From NCBI RefSeq assembly GCF_006912135.1, contig NZ_VIRS01000003.1:310001-374000 (forward strand): a stretch of DNA of 64,000 nt, written 5' to 3'. This stretch comes from Cryptosporangium phraense (GTDB taxonomy: Bacteria > Actinomycetota > Actinomycetes > Mycobacteriales > Cryptosporangiaceae). The notes under the pieces were generated by a model. It saw only the letters and a list, made by a program, of their open reading frames with translations, was not told where the DNA came from and did not search any database. How positions within the stretch are numbered: position 1 is the stretch's first letter; each line of letters opens with the position of its first letter. The position numbers and the translations under genes are program-made. Positions 17,268-25,616 of this stretch are shown piece after piece.

Positions 17268-18025
17268 CGGGTGGTCAGTTCGTCCCAGCCGTGGCGGGCC
17301 AGCGCCGCCGCGATCTGGGCGTGCCCCTCGGCGTCCGGGTGATCGCCGTCGTCGGCCAGTAGCGCCGTCGGATCCGGGCCGAACGGGCCGGCCAGGTCGA
17401 CGCAGGTCGCGGCCTCCGATCTCGCCCCGGCGCAGATCGCCGTGTCGGCCAGCGCGGTCACCTGACGGCTGACCGTGCGGTAGGCCGCACCGAGCGACGC
17501 GGCCTGGTCGCCGTCGCGGAAGACGTTCCAGTAGTCGGTCACCAGCACCTCGGTCGGCTGGCCGTCGCGCAGCTCGCGGATCCGCCGGACGGTGGCGGCG
17601 ACGTTCGCCCGGATCGCCGGGATGTCGGACTGGAAGCACCCGACGTCGCAGTCGCCGTCCTGCCACGCGGCCAGGTCACCGGCGAGATCGTTCGCCCCGA
17701 TCGTCACGACGACGATGTCGCTGTCGGCGACGTCCCACGACGCGGACGTGCCGCCGGCCAGCGCGGCCAGCAGCTCGTCGCTCGTCTGGCCGGGGACGCC
17801 GAGGTTGCGGGCGGTCGTCCGCACGCCGGCGCCGGCCTCGGTCAGGCCGGCGTACAGCGCCACGAACGGCGCACAGTCGCACGCGCTCCCGGCCGTCACC
17901 GAGTCGCCCAGCGCGGTGATCGTCCACGGCCCGGCCGGACGCGTCGCCGACGCGACCGGCGTCGGGGCGTAGTCCAGCACGAACAGCACGGCGACCAGCG
18001 CCACCACCAGCCGGATCGTTGCCAT
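17264..18025 (-). CDS. Secreted SGNH/GDSL hydrolase
   Basis: 253 residues with an N-terminal signal-like segment 'LVVALVAVLFVLDYAPTPVA'. SGNH blocks: block I 'ITALGDSVTAG' (Ser nucleophile), block III 'VVVTIGANDLAG' (Asn), block V 'ADDGDHPDAEGH' (Asp-x-x-His form). Cysteines in 'SACDCAPF', 'DGDCDVGCF', 'TAICAG' and 'ATCVD' could make three disulphides, which fits an exported esterase or lipase. Start at ATG 18025; ATG 18028 also possible. It shares its stop bases (CTAG) with the convergent upstream gene. Confidence 0.85.
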   Translation of the reverse strand: MATIRLVVALVAVLFVLDYAPTPVASATRPAGPWTITALGDSVTAGSACDCAPFVALYAGLTEAGAGVRTTARNLGVPGQTSDELLAALAGGTSASWDVADSDIVVVTIGANDLAGDLAAWQDGDCDVGCFQSDIPAIRANVAATVRRIRELRDGQPTEVLVTDYWNVFRDGDQAASLGAAYRTVSRQVTALADTAICAGARSEAATCVDLAGPFGPDPTALLADDGDHPDAEGHAQIAAALARHGWDELTTR

Positions 18026-18051
18026 CACGGCGGACCGTAACCCGCGAACCT

Positions 18052-18073
18052 GTGTACAGCGAGTTTTCAGGTT
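18052..18073 (+). promoter_or_regulatory. Direct-repeat box upstream of the esterase-kinase operon
   Basis: Half-sites GTGTACAGCGA and GTTTTCAGGTT, 11-bp period, ending exactly 20 nt before GTG 18094. It matches 17 of 22 positions of the box in front of the MprF-like gene (22931-22952), also 20 nt from its start. OmpR/PhoB-type regulators bind such 11-bp-period direct repeats. The local response regulator is the likely reader. Confidence 0.65.
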
Positions 18074-18093
18074 CGGCCGACCACACTGCGAGC

Positions 18094-19212
18094 GTGACTC
18101 TGACCGGCGTTCCCCTCCTCGTGCTCTTCGTGGTCGGCCTGGTACTGGCGCTCGCCGGGACCGTCGCCCTGTGGATCCGGCCGCCTGGTCCGGTCCTGGC
18201 CTGGCCGTTGCGGATCGCCTGCCTGGCGCTGGTCATCGTGCTGCCGATCGGCCTGACCGCCGACGTCGTCAACCGCAGCCTGGGCTTCTACAGCTCCTGG
18301 TCCGACCTGTTGAACTCTCCCGGGGACGCCCGGCTGGCCGCCGCCGCGCAGCTGCGTCACCAGCAGCTGCCCACCGCCGACCTGCACCGGGCGGCCGAGC
18401 TGGCCGCGCGTGGGCACGGGTCGATCGTGCCGTGGACGATCCCCGGCCCCAAGTCCGGCATCACCCGGAACGGGCTGGTCTACCTGCCGGCCGCCTACTT
18501 CGACCGGGCCCGGCCGCAGCAACGCTTTCCGGTCATCGAGCTGCTGCACGGCTACTCCGGCAGCCCCGGGAACTGGGCCCACGCGCTGCACATCGCGAGC
18601 TTCCTCGACACCGAGATCGCGGCCGGGCGCATCCCGCCGGTCATCGCCGTCGCCCCGAAGCTCTACGACACCCACGACGGCGAGTGCGTGGACGCGGTCC
18701 GGGGCCAGCGCAACGAGACCTACCTGGCCGTCGACGTCCCGGCCGACATCAGCGGCGCGTTCCGGACCGCGACCGCGCCCGGCTCCTGGGCCACGCTCGG
18801 CTTCTCCACCGGCGGGTTCTGCGCGGTGAACATGGCGCTGCACTACCCGAGGCGCTACCGGGCCGCGGTGTCGCTGAGCGGCTACTTCACCGCGATCACC
18901 GACCCCACGACCGGCAACCTCTACCGGGGGAACGCGGCCGTCCGGCGGGCCAACTCGCCGCAGTGGTGGGTGCGGCACCACCCGGTGCAGCCCGCGCTGT
19001 ACGTGTTCGCCAGCGGGGGGGACCGCAGCGCGATGCGCGCGGCCCGGGCCTTCCGGGCCGTGGTGCACAACGCCGACCTGACCACGGTGACGGTCCCCTC
19101 GGGCGGCCACAACATCGGCGTCTGGAAGGCCGCGCTTCCGCCCGCGCTGGACTGGCTCGGCCAGCGGATCCCCGGCCCCACCTCCCCGGCTGTGGTCGAG
19201 AGCCCGAGTTAG
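18094..19212 (+). CDS. Membrane-anchored esterase of the antigen 85/esterase D-like family
   Basis: 372 residues from GTG 18094. Two N-terminal membrane helices ('LLVLFVVGLVLALAGTVALW', 'PLRIACLALVIVLPIGLTAD') precede an alpha/beta hydrolase domain: 'FPVIELLHGYSGSPGNWAHA', nucleophile elbow 'TLGFSTGGFCAVN', and 'TVPSGGHNIGVWKAAL' with the catalytic His. It resembles mycolyltransferase-like esterases that face the envelope. The histidine kinase gene follows 9 bp later, so an envelope enzyme and its sensor are co-transcribed. A direct-repeat box sits 20 nt before the start codon. Confidence 0.82.
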   Translation: MTLTGVPLLVLFVVGLVLALAGTVALWIRPPGPVLAWPLRIACLALVIVLPIGLTADVVNRSLGFYSSWSDLLNSPGDARLAAAAQLRHQQLPTADLHRAAELAARGHGSIVPWTIPGPKSGITRNGLVYLPAAYFDRARPQQRFPVIELLHGYSGSPGNWAHALHIASFLDTEIAAGRIPPVIAVAPKLYDTHDGECVDAVRGQRNETYLAVDVPADISGAFRTATAPGSWATLGFSTGGFCAVNMALHYPRRYRAAVSLSGYFTAITDPTTGNLYRGNAAVRRANSPQWWVRHHPVQPALYVFASGGDRSAMRAARAFRAVVHNADLTTVTVPSGGHNIGVWKAALPPALDWLGQRIPGPTSPAVVESPS

Positions 19213-19221
19213 CCTGCCCCC

Positions 19222-20586
19222 ATGAGCCCGTTGCTGGCCCGGTGGCGCGGTACCGGGATCCGCACCCAGTCGGCCGTGGCCGCGGCCCTCGTCGTCGCGG
19301 TCGCGCTCACGGTGGCGACCGGTGCGTTCCTCGCCCTCTACCGGGAAGCCCTGCTCCAGCGGGTCGACGACGCGGTGACCGAGCGGGCCACGACCGTCGC
19401 GGCCGACGTCCGCGAGTCGGGCGGCGCGCCGGCCCAACCCCGCCGGCACGCCGGGGAGACGGCCGGCGTCGTCGTGCTGGGGCCGGGGAGCCGAGCCGAC
19501 GAGCGCTGGCCGGCGGCGGTCACCCGGGTTCGCGCCGGGCAACTCGTCCGCATGAACGTCGTGCAGGGCGAGGACCAGCGGATCCACCTGGTCGCGGTCG
19601 GCGTCTCGACCGCGCGCGGGACCTACCGTGTGGTGGCCTTCCGGCCCCTCGGGCCGGTGGGCGACAGCGTCCGCGACGCGGCCGGTCTCCTGCTGCTGGT
19701 CAACACCGTGCTGCTGGCCATCGTCGCGACCGCGACCTGGTGGTTCACCGGCCGGTCGCTGCAGCCGGTCGAGCGGATCCGGGCGAAGGTCGCCGGCATC
19801 ACCGCCGAGGACCTCGGGGCCCGGGTGCCGGTTCCCGGCACCCGGGACGAGATCGGTCAGCTCGCCGGGACGATGAACCGCATGCTCGACCGCCTGGAGG
19901 GCGCGGTCACCGCCCAGCGCCGGTTCGTCGCCGACGCGAGCCACGAGCTCCGTAGTCCGCTGGCCACCGTGCTCACCGCGCTCGACCTGCTCGACGACGA
20001 CGCGCTGCCGGCCGGTTCCCGGCCGACGCTGCGCCTGGCCCGCCAGGAGTCCGAGCGGCTGGGGCTGATCATCGACGATCTGCTGCTGCTGGCCCGGGCC
20101 GACGAGCAGGCCCTGCGACGGCGCGACGACGACGTCGATCTGGACGACCTGGTGGTCGCCGAGCGGGGGCGGCTGACCACCGCGGGCACGGTGAAGGTCA
20201 CGTCGGCGGTCGAGGCCGTGCGCGTGCGCGGAGACCGGTTCCAGCTGGCCCGGGCGATCCGCAACCTGGCCGACAACGCGGCGCGGCACGCGTCCACCAA
20301 GGTCTCCCTGTCGGTCTACCGCGACGGCGGGGAGGCCGTCATCGAGGTGGCCGACGACGGCGCGGGGGTCGCGCCGGCCGACCGCGCGCGGATCTTCGAC
20401 CGCTTCGTGCGGCTGGACGGCAGCCGGGAGCGGGGGTCGGGGGGAAGCGGGCTCGGGCTCGCGATCGTGTGGGAGATCGTGGTGGCCCACGGCGGGACGG
20501 TGACCGTCGGTGACGGTGCCTGCTTCCGGATCCGGCTACCCGCCGTCGGCCGCCAGGAGGTAGCCGGCCCCACGGACGGTCCGTAG
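19222..20586 (+). CDS. Sensor histidine kinase
   Basis: 454 residues. TM1 (about 17-40), extracytoplasmic sensor (about 41-150), TM2 ('GLLLLVNTVLLAIVATATWW'), HAMP ('GRSLQPVERIRAKVAGITAE'), HisKA with phospho-acceptor His241 in 'FVADASHELRSPLATV', N box 'IRNLADNAARHA', G boxes 'VADDGAGV' and 'GSGGSGLGLAIV'. It phosphorylates an OmpR-type regulator, almost certainly the one encoded convergently at 20536-21213, with which it overlaps by 51 bp at the 3' ends. That arrangement is unusual, since kinase and regulator normally share an operon. Confidence 0.93.
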   Translation: MSPLLARWRGTGIRTQSAVAAALVVAVALTVATGAFLALYREALLQRVDDAVTERATTVAADVRESGGAPAQPRRHAGETAGVVVLGPGSRADERWPAAVTRVRAGQLVRMNVVQGEDQRIHLVAVGVSTARGTYRVVAFRPLGPVGDSVRDAAGLLLLVNTVLLAIVATATWWFTGRSLQPVERIRAKVAGITAEDLGARVPVPGTRDEIGQLAGTMNRMLDRLEGAVTAQRRFVADASHELRSPLATVLTALDLLDDDALPAGSRPTLRLARQESERLGLIIDDLLLLARADEQALRRRDDDVDLDDLVVAERGRLTTAGTVKVTSAVEAVRVRGDRFQLARAIRNLADNAARHASTKVSLSVYRDGGEAVIEVADDGAGVAPADRARIFDRFVRLDGSRERGSGGSGLGLAIVWEIVVAHGGTVTVGDGACFRIRLPAVGRQEVAGPTDGP

Positions 20587-21213
20587 CGCTGCGCGCCCGA
20601 ACGGCAGGTCGATCTTCCGACGCAGGTAGCCGACGTACACCTCGACGATGTTGGAGTCGCCGTCGTAGTTCTCGTCCCAGACGCTCTCCAGCACCTCGGT
20701 CTTGGTGACGACGTTCCCGGCGTGACGCATCAGGTGTTCGAGCACGCTGAACTCACGCGGAGTGACGGTGATCTCGGTGCCGGCCCGGGCCACCTGGCGC
20801 CGGGCCGGGTCGAGCGTGAGGTCGCCGGCCTTGAGCACGGCGGGCCGCTCCGGGGCACCGCGCCGGACCAGCGCGCGTAGCCGCGCGGTGAGCACGACCA
20901 GGCTGAACGGCTTCACCAGGTAGTCGTCGGCTCCGGTGTCGAACGCCTCGGCCTGGTCGTACTCGCCGTCCTTGGCCGTGAGGATCAGGATCGGCGTCCA
21001 CACCTTGTCGGCGCGCAGCTGCTCGCACACCTGGTAGCCGTTGAGGCCGGGCAGCATGAGGTCCAGCACGATCACGTCGTAGTGGCGTTCGGTGGCGGCC
21101 CAGACGCCGTCGATGCCGTTGTCGGCGACGTCGACGGCCCAGCCCTCGCGGGTCAGGCCGATCTTCAGCGTGGCCGCGAGCCCGGCTTCGTCCTCGACCA
21201 GCAGCACACGCAT
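20536..21213 (-). CDS. OmpR/PhoB-family response regulator
   Basis: 225 residues. Receiver domain with acidic pocket 'VEDEAG', phospho-Asp51 in 'VIVLDLMLPGLNGY', 'ILTAKDGEYD' (Thr switch) and 'DYLVKPFS' (Lys). Winged-helix output: 'ITVTPREFSVLEHLMRHAGN', 'SNIVEVYVGYLRRKIDLPFG', 'LRTVRGAGYLLA'. ATG 21213 lies 23 bp after the MprF-like gene, so it is the second gene of that operon. Its expected binding motif (direct repeats, 11-bp period) is present in front of both operons. Confidence 0.93.
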   Translation of the reverse strand: MRVLLVEDEAGLAATLKIGLTREGWAVDVADNGIDGVWAATERHYDVIVLDLMLPGLNGYQVCEQLRADKVWTPILILTAKDGEYDQAEAFDTGADDYLVKPFSLVVLTARLRALVRRGAPERPAVLKAGDLTLDPARRQVARAGTEITVTPREFSVLEHLMRHAGNVVTKTEVLESVWDENYDGDSNIVEVYVGYLRRKIDLPFGRAALRTVRGAGYLLAADGG

Positions 21214-21236
21214 GTCGGCACCCCCTGGCGTCGATC

Positions 21237-22910
21237 TTAGGAGCGGCCGCGCAGCAGCACCTGCGGCGCGACCAGGAACGCCTCGGCCCGCAGCGCGGCC
21301 ATCGCGATCCGGGGGACGTCCCGGGCGGACGCGAAGCACAGGAACCGCGGCTCCCAGCGCGGCCGGAACTTCGCGTTCGCCCGGTACAGGGATTCCAGCT
21401 GCCAGAACCGGGACGCGAACAGCAGCAGGGCGCGCCAGAACCGCAGCACCGGGCCGGCGCCGATCCGCTCACCGCGGGCGAACACCGAGCGGAACACCGC
21501 GAAGTTCAGCGAGATCCGGTCGACGCCGAGCGCGGCGGCCTCGCGGGCGGCCGCGACGACGAGGAACTCGACCATCCCGTTGACGCTGTCGCGCTCGCGT
21601 CGCATCAGGTCGAGCGACAGGCCGTCCGGGCCCCAGGGGACGAAGTGCAGCAGGCCCTTGATCTGGTTGTCCTGGCGGGCGACGACCACGACGCAATCGG
21701 GGTCGGAGGGGTCGCCGAGGCGGGACAGCGCCATCGAGAAGCCCCGCTCGACCGGCCCGTCGCGGAACGCGTCGGCGGCCGTGATGAGCTCGGCGATCTC
21801 GGCCGGGTCGAGGTCGCTGACCCGGTGCACGGTCGCGGTGACGCCGGAGCGCTCGACCCGGTTGACGGCCTGGCGCACGACCCGCATCGTCCGCCCGTCG
21901 AGCGTGAAGTCGTTCACGTCGAGGATCGCTTCGTCGCCGAGTTCGAGCGCGTTGAGGCCGCCGAACCGCGCGTAGCACTCCCCGGCGCGCTCGCCGCAGC
22001 CGAGCACGGCGGGCGCCCAGCCGTGGGCCCGGGCCTCGGTCAGCCAGGCGTCGATCGCGCCCGGCCAGGCCTCGGGGTCGCCGATCGGATCGCCGGCGGC
22101 CAGGCTGACGCCGCCGAGCACCCGGTAGCCGATCGCCGCCTTGCCGCTGGCCGAGAAGATCACCGACTTGTCCTGGCGGAGCGTGAAGTAGCCGAGCGAG
22201 TCGTTGCCGCCGTAGCGGTCGAGCAGGTGGCGCAGCGCGGTCTCGTCGGCCGGGCACAGCCCCGGTTCGCGGCGTCCGGTCCGGAGCACGGTCCAGCCCA
22301 GCAGGACGATCGTGAGCAGGCCGAACGCGCCGGTGATCGTCCCGAACTGCCAGCGGGTCGCGGTGTCGGTGAAGTGCAGCGTGGACTGGCCGCCCAGCCC
22401 GGCGAACGCCTGCGCGGCCAGCTCGGCCGGGTTCGTCGGCCCGGCCAGGTGGTCGCGGCGGAGCGTCAGGAACGCCACCCCGTAGATGACGCCGAGCACC
22501 GGCGCGCCGGCCGCGAACAGCGGCACCCACCACCGCGTCTGCGGCGGCGCGGCCCGGAACTGGTCGCGCAGCAGGACCAGCAGGAGGGCCAGCGCGCCGG
22601 CCAGCAGCGACTCCTCGATGTCGAGACCCTTGACGACGTTGAGCACGACCGCCGCCGCGCACAGCGCCAGCACCGCCCGCCAGGCCGCCCGCTGACGTCG
22701 GCGCAGCCCCCCGGCCAGCAGCACGATCAGCACCCCGACCGCCGCGACGGCCGCGTTGGCGGTCGCCGTCAGCTCCACCGGGAGGAACTCGGCCAGCAGG
22801 TGCGCGCGCCGGGGGAGCGCGGGCAGCAGCGCCGAGATCAGCATGACGACGCCGGTGGCGAACGTCAGACGAGCGGCCCAGCGTGCGGCTGCGGCCCGGG
22901 AAAGTCTCAT
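21237..22910 (-). CDS. MprF-like aminoacyl-phosphatidylglycerol synthase (DUF2156)
   Basis: 557 residues. The N-terminal part has about six membrane helices (roughly 15-130 and 195-215). The C-terminal half is a dupli-GNAT DUF2156 catalytic domain: 'NDSLGYFTLRQDKSVIFSAS', 'GVSLAAGDPIGDPEAWPGAI', 'DDLIRRERD'-type region seen here as 'LSLDLMRRERDSVNGMVEFL', and 'ISLNFAVFRSVFARGERIGA'. MprF proteins add Lys or Ala to phosphatidylglycerol and reduce killing by cationic peptides. It has fewer TM helices than full MprF, so a separate flippase may be used. Co-transcribed with the response regulator. Confidence 0.85.
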   Translation of the reverse strand: MRLSRAAAARWAARLTFATGVVMLISALLPALPRRAHLLAEFLPVELTATANAAVAAVGVLIVLLAGGLRRRQRAAWRAVLALCAAAVVLNVVKGLDIEESLLAGALALLLVLLRDQFRAAPPQTRWWVPLFAAGAPVLGVIYGVAFLTLRRDHLAGPTNPAELAAQAFAGLGGQSTLHFTDTATRWQFGTITGAFGLLTIVLLGWTVLRTGRREPGLCPADETALRHLLDRYGGNDSLGYFTLRQDKSVIFSASGKAAIGYRVLGGVSLAAGDPIGDPEAWPGAIDAWLTEARAHGWAPAVLGCGERAGECYARFGGLNALELGDEAILDVNDFTLDGRTMRVVRQAVNRVERSGVTATVHRVSDLDPAEIAELITAADAFRDGPVERGFSMALSRLGDPSDPDCVVVVARQDNQIKGLLHFVPWGPDGLSLDLMRRERDSVNGMVEFLVVAAAREAAALGVDRISLNFAVFRSVFARGERIGAGPVLRFWRALLLFASRFWQLESLYRANAKFRPRWEPRFLCFASARDVPRIAMAALRAEAFLVAPQVLLRGRS

Positions 22911-22930
22911 GGGAGGAGATCACCGCAGTC

Positions 22931-22952
22931 GACCTGAAGACACGCTGAAGAC
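22931..22952 (-). promoter_or_regulatory. Direct-repeat box upstream of the MprF-like gene
   Basis: On the minus strand, half-sites GTCTTCAGCGT and GTCTTCAGGTC follow each other with an 11-bp period, and the second ends exactly 20 nt before ATG 22910. Same sequence pattern and distance as the box at 18052-18073. Upstream of it the DNA is a GC minisatellite, so the promoter must be compact. Confidence 0.65.
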
Positions 22953-22977
22953 CTGCTGCCGCGCCGGGGGCCGGGGG

Positions 22978-23103
22978 CTGGGCCCGGGGCCGGGCCGGGG
23001 GCCGGGCCTGCTGCCGGGCCTGCTGCCGGGCCTGCTGCCGGGCCTGCTGCCGGGCCTGCTGCCGGGCCTGCTGCCGGGCCGGGGGCCGGGCCGGGGGCCG
23101 GGC
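22978..23103. repeat. 12-bp GC minisatellite
   Basis: Six perfect copies of 'gggcctgctgcc' occupy 23004-23075, flanked by 'gggccgggggcc' variants. It encodes GLLP-like repeats in one frame, but no gene contains it. It lies about 70 bp upstream of the MprF-like start. Confidence 0.9.
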
Positions 23104-23220
23104 CAGGTTGGCGTACCTGCCGGCGCCCGAGTGCGGGCCACCGCGAGCGCGGAGCGCGCCCTCGATGGGGCGGGTCCGGCTCGCGCCGATCTGGTGCCCG
23201 GCGCCGGTGGGCTGGGGTGG

Positions 23221-23450
23221 GCGTGTTGCGGGTGGTGTCTGGGTCGGTGGGCTGGGGTGGGCGTGCCGCGCGTGGTCGCCGGGCTGGTCGGCTCGAGCGG
23301 GCGTGCCGCGCGTGGTCGCCGGGCTGGTCGGCTCGAGCGGGCGTGCCGCGCGCGGTCTCCGGGCTGGCCGGCTCGAGCGGGCGTGCCGCGCGTGGTCGCC
23401 GGGCCGGCCGGCTCGAGCGGACGCGCCGCACGCGGTCCGGTCGGCTGGAG
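23221..23450. repeat. 40-bp tandem repeat
   Basis: Four good copies at 23261, 23301, 23341 and 23381 (unit begins 'gcgtgccgcgcgtggtcgcc'), with degenerate copies on both sides. Forty is not a multiple of three, so each copy changes reading frame. This argues against coding function. Confidence 0.9.
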
Positions 23451-23589
23451 CGTGCGTGCTGCACGCTGTCCGCGCGCCGTCCGCCACCTCGCCGGCGTTG
23501 CCGATCGGCACCTCAGAGGACCAGCCGCCACCGGCGCCGGTCCGGCCGATTCGGGACCGGCCTACCGACAATCCCGACGAGCGAGTCTT

Positions 23590-24190
23590 CCTGCGGGCTC
23601 GGGCGGCGATCTAGCCGTGTTTGCCGACTTCGGCCGGGGCGCCGGCGGCGTGATCACCGACAGGTCACCGATGCGATCTCGTGGAAGCCATCCAGCCGGG
23701 GATCCTCGATCACGTGATCGTCGAAGACGACGCGGTGGGCGAACGTCGAGTGGGTCATCAGCGTCGATTCCAGCGTGGTGCGGCACATCGGCACGCGGCC
23801 GGAGCCGGCTGCGGAACAGGTTCGGGCCGCGGGATCGACGTCGAAGCTTTCGCGGTCGGAGGCGAAGGTCTCGGTCGGTCCCGCGGCGGGTCGAGCACCG
23901 AGCTCCACCTGGCCGCCGACGGGCGGGGCTGCCGATGTGGATCCTGGTCACCCCGGGCCAGGCCGACGACAACCCCCAGCTGCTGCCGCTGCTTGGCGCC
24001 ATTCGAGTCACCCGGATCGGCCCGCGCCCGCGGCTCGCACGAAGGCCGGCAGTCCACCTTCGACCGGCGGATCGCCGGGGAGTATCGCTGGATGGACGCA
24101 GGCGGTTGGCGCGGAAAATGCGTTGGTGGCGTCCGTATCGTTGAAGGCAGAACAACCGAGGAGCAGAACGTCTCTCACCAGCGCTTGAGC
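23590..24190 (+). mobile_element. Decayed IS5-type transposase gene
   Basis: Transposase pieces occur in order on the plus strand in different frames: 'RARAAI*PCLPTSAGA', then 'DHRQVTDAIS', then 'DHVIVEDDAVGE', 'EWVISVDSSVVRHIG', 'ELHLAADGRG', and 'LVTPGQADDNPQLLPLLGAI' followed by 'RVTRIGPRPR'. In IS5-family (DDE) transposases these correspond to the N-terminal 'RDHRQV...' block, the 'VDSTxVRAHQHAAGA' block with the first Asp, and the 'LTPGQAGDNPQLLPLLDAIRV' block. Stop codons, frameshifts and missing segments make it inactive. No terminal inverted repeats could be defined. Confidence 0.7.
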
Positions 24191-24453
24191 TGACGCCGGG
24201 CTTCCGGACCTCATCGATCCGGGCCGTGCTGTCGCCGCGCTGACAGCGCCGGCCGGCGGTCGCTACACCGCCGGCCGGCGCGCTCATCCACGACCCGCGG
24301 CCGCCCCCGACACGATCGGCCCGCCGCGATCCGCGTCGTGCGGCGGGCCGGTCGGCGATCGACTCGATGGCGTGGCCGAAGAGGACGCTGGTGCGACCGC
24401 GGCGGCACCACCGCTCGACGACGTCCCGGGCGCTGCACGCCCCGAACGGCCGG
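24191..24453. other. Intergenic, no gene seen
   Basis: After the transposase remnant this stretch contains only GC-rich sequence with small inverted repeats (around 'gccggccggcgg'). No start codon with a ribosome site opens a credible gene. It separates the remnant from the convergent serine hydrolase gene. Confidence 0.5.
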
Positions 24454-25575
24454 TCAGCCGGCCGCGAGGCCCTCGTACGCGGCCATCAGGACGGTCAGCG
24501 CCCGCGTGTCGCCCCCCTCCGACGGCGCCATCATCCGGTTCACCACGACGGCCACGGTCAGGTCCGCGTCCAGGTCGGCCAGGACGAGCGATCCGCCCCA
24601 CCCTCCCCAGAAACACGTCCGCGGGTTCGGCAGCATCCCGGAATCGAGCGCGTACCCGATGCCCCACCGCATCGGGATCCCGAGCACCTGATCCGGCCCC
24701 TGGTACTGCTCCTCGAACACCCGCTCGCAGGTGGCCGCCGACAGCAGCCGGACCCCGCGTGCCGTCCCGCCCCCGGCCACCACCGACTGCACCGCGGCCA
24801 CCGAGCGGGCGTTCCCCTGCCCGTTCGCCGCCGGGATCTCGGCCCGTCGCCAGGCGGTCGTGTTCGCGACGGCCGGATCGATCGTCGGATTGCCCGGGCG
24901 GTTGCGCGGGTCCGGGTCGTCCGGAGACGGCGGCGGCCCGTCCGGCGGGATCACCTGCGCGACCCGGACGTCCTCCGACGCCGGTGATCCGATGAAGAAG
25001 TCCGCGCCGAGCGGCCCGGCGATCTCCTCGGCGAAGAACGTCCCGAGGGTCCGTCCGGTCAGCCGGCGGACGACCTCGCCGATCAGGTACCCGTACGTCA
25101 CCGCGTGGTACCCGCCCAGCGTGCCGGGCTCCCAGGCCGGGGCCTGCGCGGCCAGCCGGTCGGTGACGAGGCCCCAGTCGTACAGGTCCTCGACGGTGAG
25201 CGGCTCGGCGAACGTCGGCAGGCCGGCGGTGTGTCCGAGCAGGTGCCGGACCAGCACCTTCTCCTTGCCCGCGGCCGCGAACTCGGGCCAGTGGGCGGCG
25301 ACCGGGTCGTCCAGGTCCAACTCGCCGCGGTCGGCGAGGACCAGCGCGCACAGCGCGGTCATCGTCTTCGTCGTCGACCAGGTGTTGACGATCGTGTCGC
25401 GCTGCCAGGGCGTCGTGCGGGCGGCGTCGGTGTGTCCCCCCCAGAGGTCGGCGACCGGTTCGCCACCCACGTACACGGCCGCGGCCACGCCGACGTCACC
25501 GCCGTCGAGCAGCGCGCCGAGCGCGTCGTGGACCGCGCGGAATCGCGGGTCGAAGGAGCCTCGGATCTCGCCCAT
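24454..25575 (-). CDS. Serine hydrolase of the class C beta-lactamase/EstB type
   Basis: 373 residues from ATG 25575. Catalytic SxxK is Ser67-Thr-Thr-Lys70 in 'VNTWSTTKTMTALCALVLAD'. The Tyr motif is 'GGYHAVTYGYLIGEVVRRLT', and 'CFWGGWGGSLVLADLDADLT' is the third-block region. There is no signal peptide, so it is likely a cytosolic esterase rather than a true beta-lactamase. A longer upstream frame is antisense to the PARG-like gene and was not used. The gene lies 41 bp after the PARG-like gene in the same direction. Confidence 0.88.
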   Translation of the reverse strand: MGEIRGSFDPRFRAVHDALGALLDGGDVGVAAAVYVGGEPVADLWGGHTDAARTTPWQRDTIVNTWSTTKTMTALCALVLADRGELDLDDPVAAHWPEFAAAGKEKVLVRHLLGHTAGLPTFAEPLTVEDLYDWGLVTDRLAAQAPAWEPGTLGGYHAVTYGYLIGEVVRRLTGRTLGTFFAEEIAGPLGADFFIGSPASEDVRVAQVIPPDGPPPSPDDPDPRNRPGNPTIDPAVANTTAWRRAEIPAANGQGNARSVAAVQSVVAGGGTARGVRLLSAATCERVFEEQYQGPDQVLGIPMRWGIGYALDSGMLPNPRTCFWGGWGGSLVLADLDADLTVAVVVNRMMAPSEGGDTRALTVLMAAYEGLAAG

Positions 25576-25616
25576 GCCCGGGAATGTAGGGCGGGTCGGT
25601 CCGTCCGGCCATCGAT

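Noticed and set aside
16353-18025. Defence island
   Set aside because: Only one weak TRADD-N-type candidate is present; neighbours are ordinary envelope hydrolases and regulators.
18067-20490. 807-residue open frame on the minus strand opposite the esterase and kinase genes
   Set aside because: It is the antisense of two well-supported genes, rich in Arg/Gly/Pro with no domain, and its length follows from high GC third positions.
23221-23450. CRISPR array or repeat protein gene
   Set aside because: 40-bp units are head to tail with no unique spacers, and the period is not divisible by three.
22907-23571. Proline/arginine-rich minus-strand proteins from the repeats
   Set aside because: Frame content comes from repeat sequence; no start site or family support.
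23654-23908. 84-residue minus-strand frame ending 'DGFHEIASVTCR' as a small gene
   Set aside because: It is antisense to the better-supported transposase remnant blocks on the plus strand.
24454-25575. Antibiotic-resistance beta-lactamase
   Set aside because: SxxK is present but there is no signal peptide, and the rest matches esterase-type serine hydrolases.
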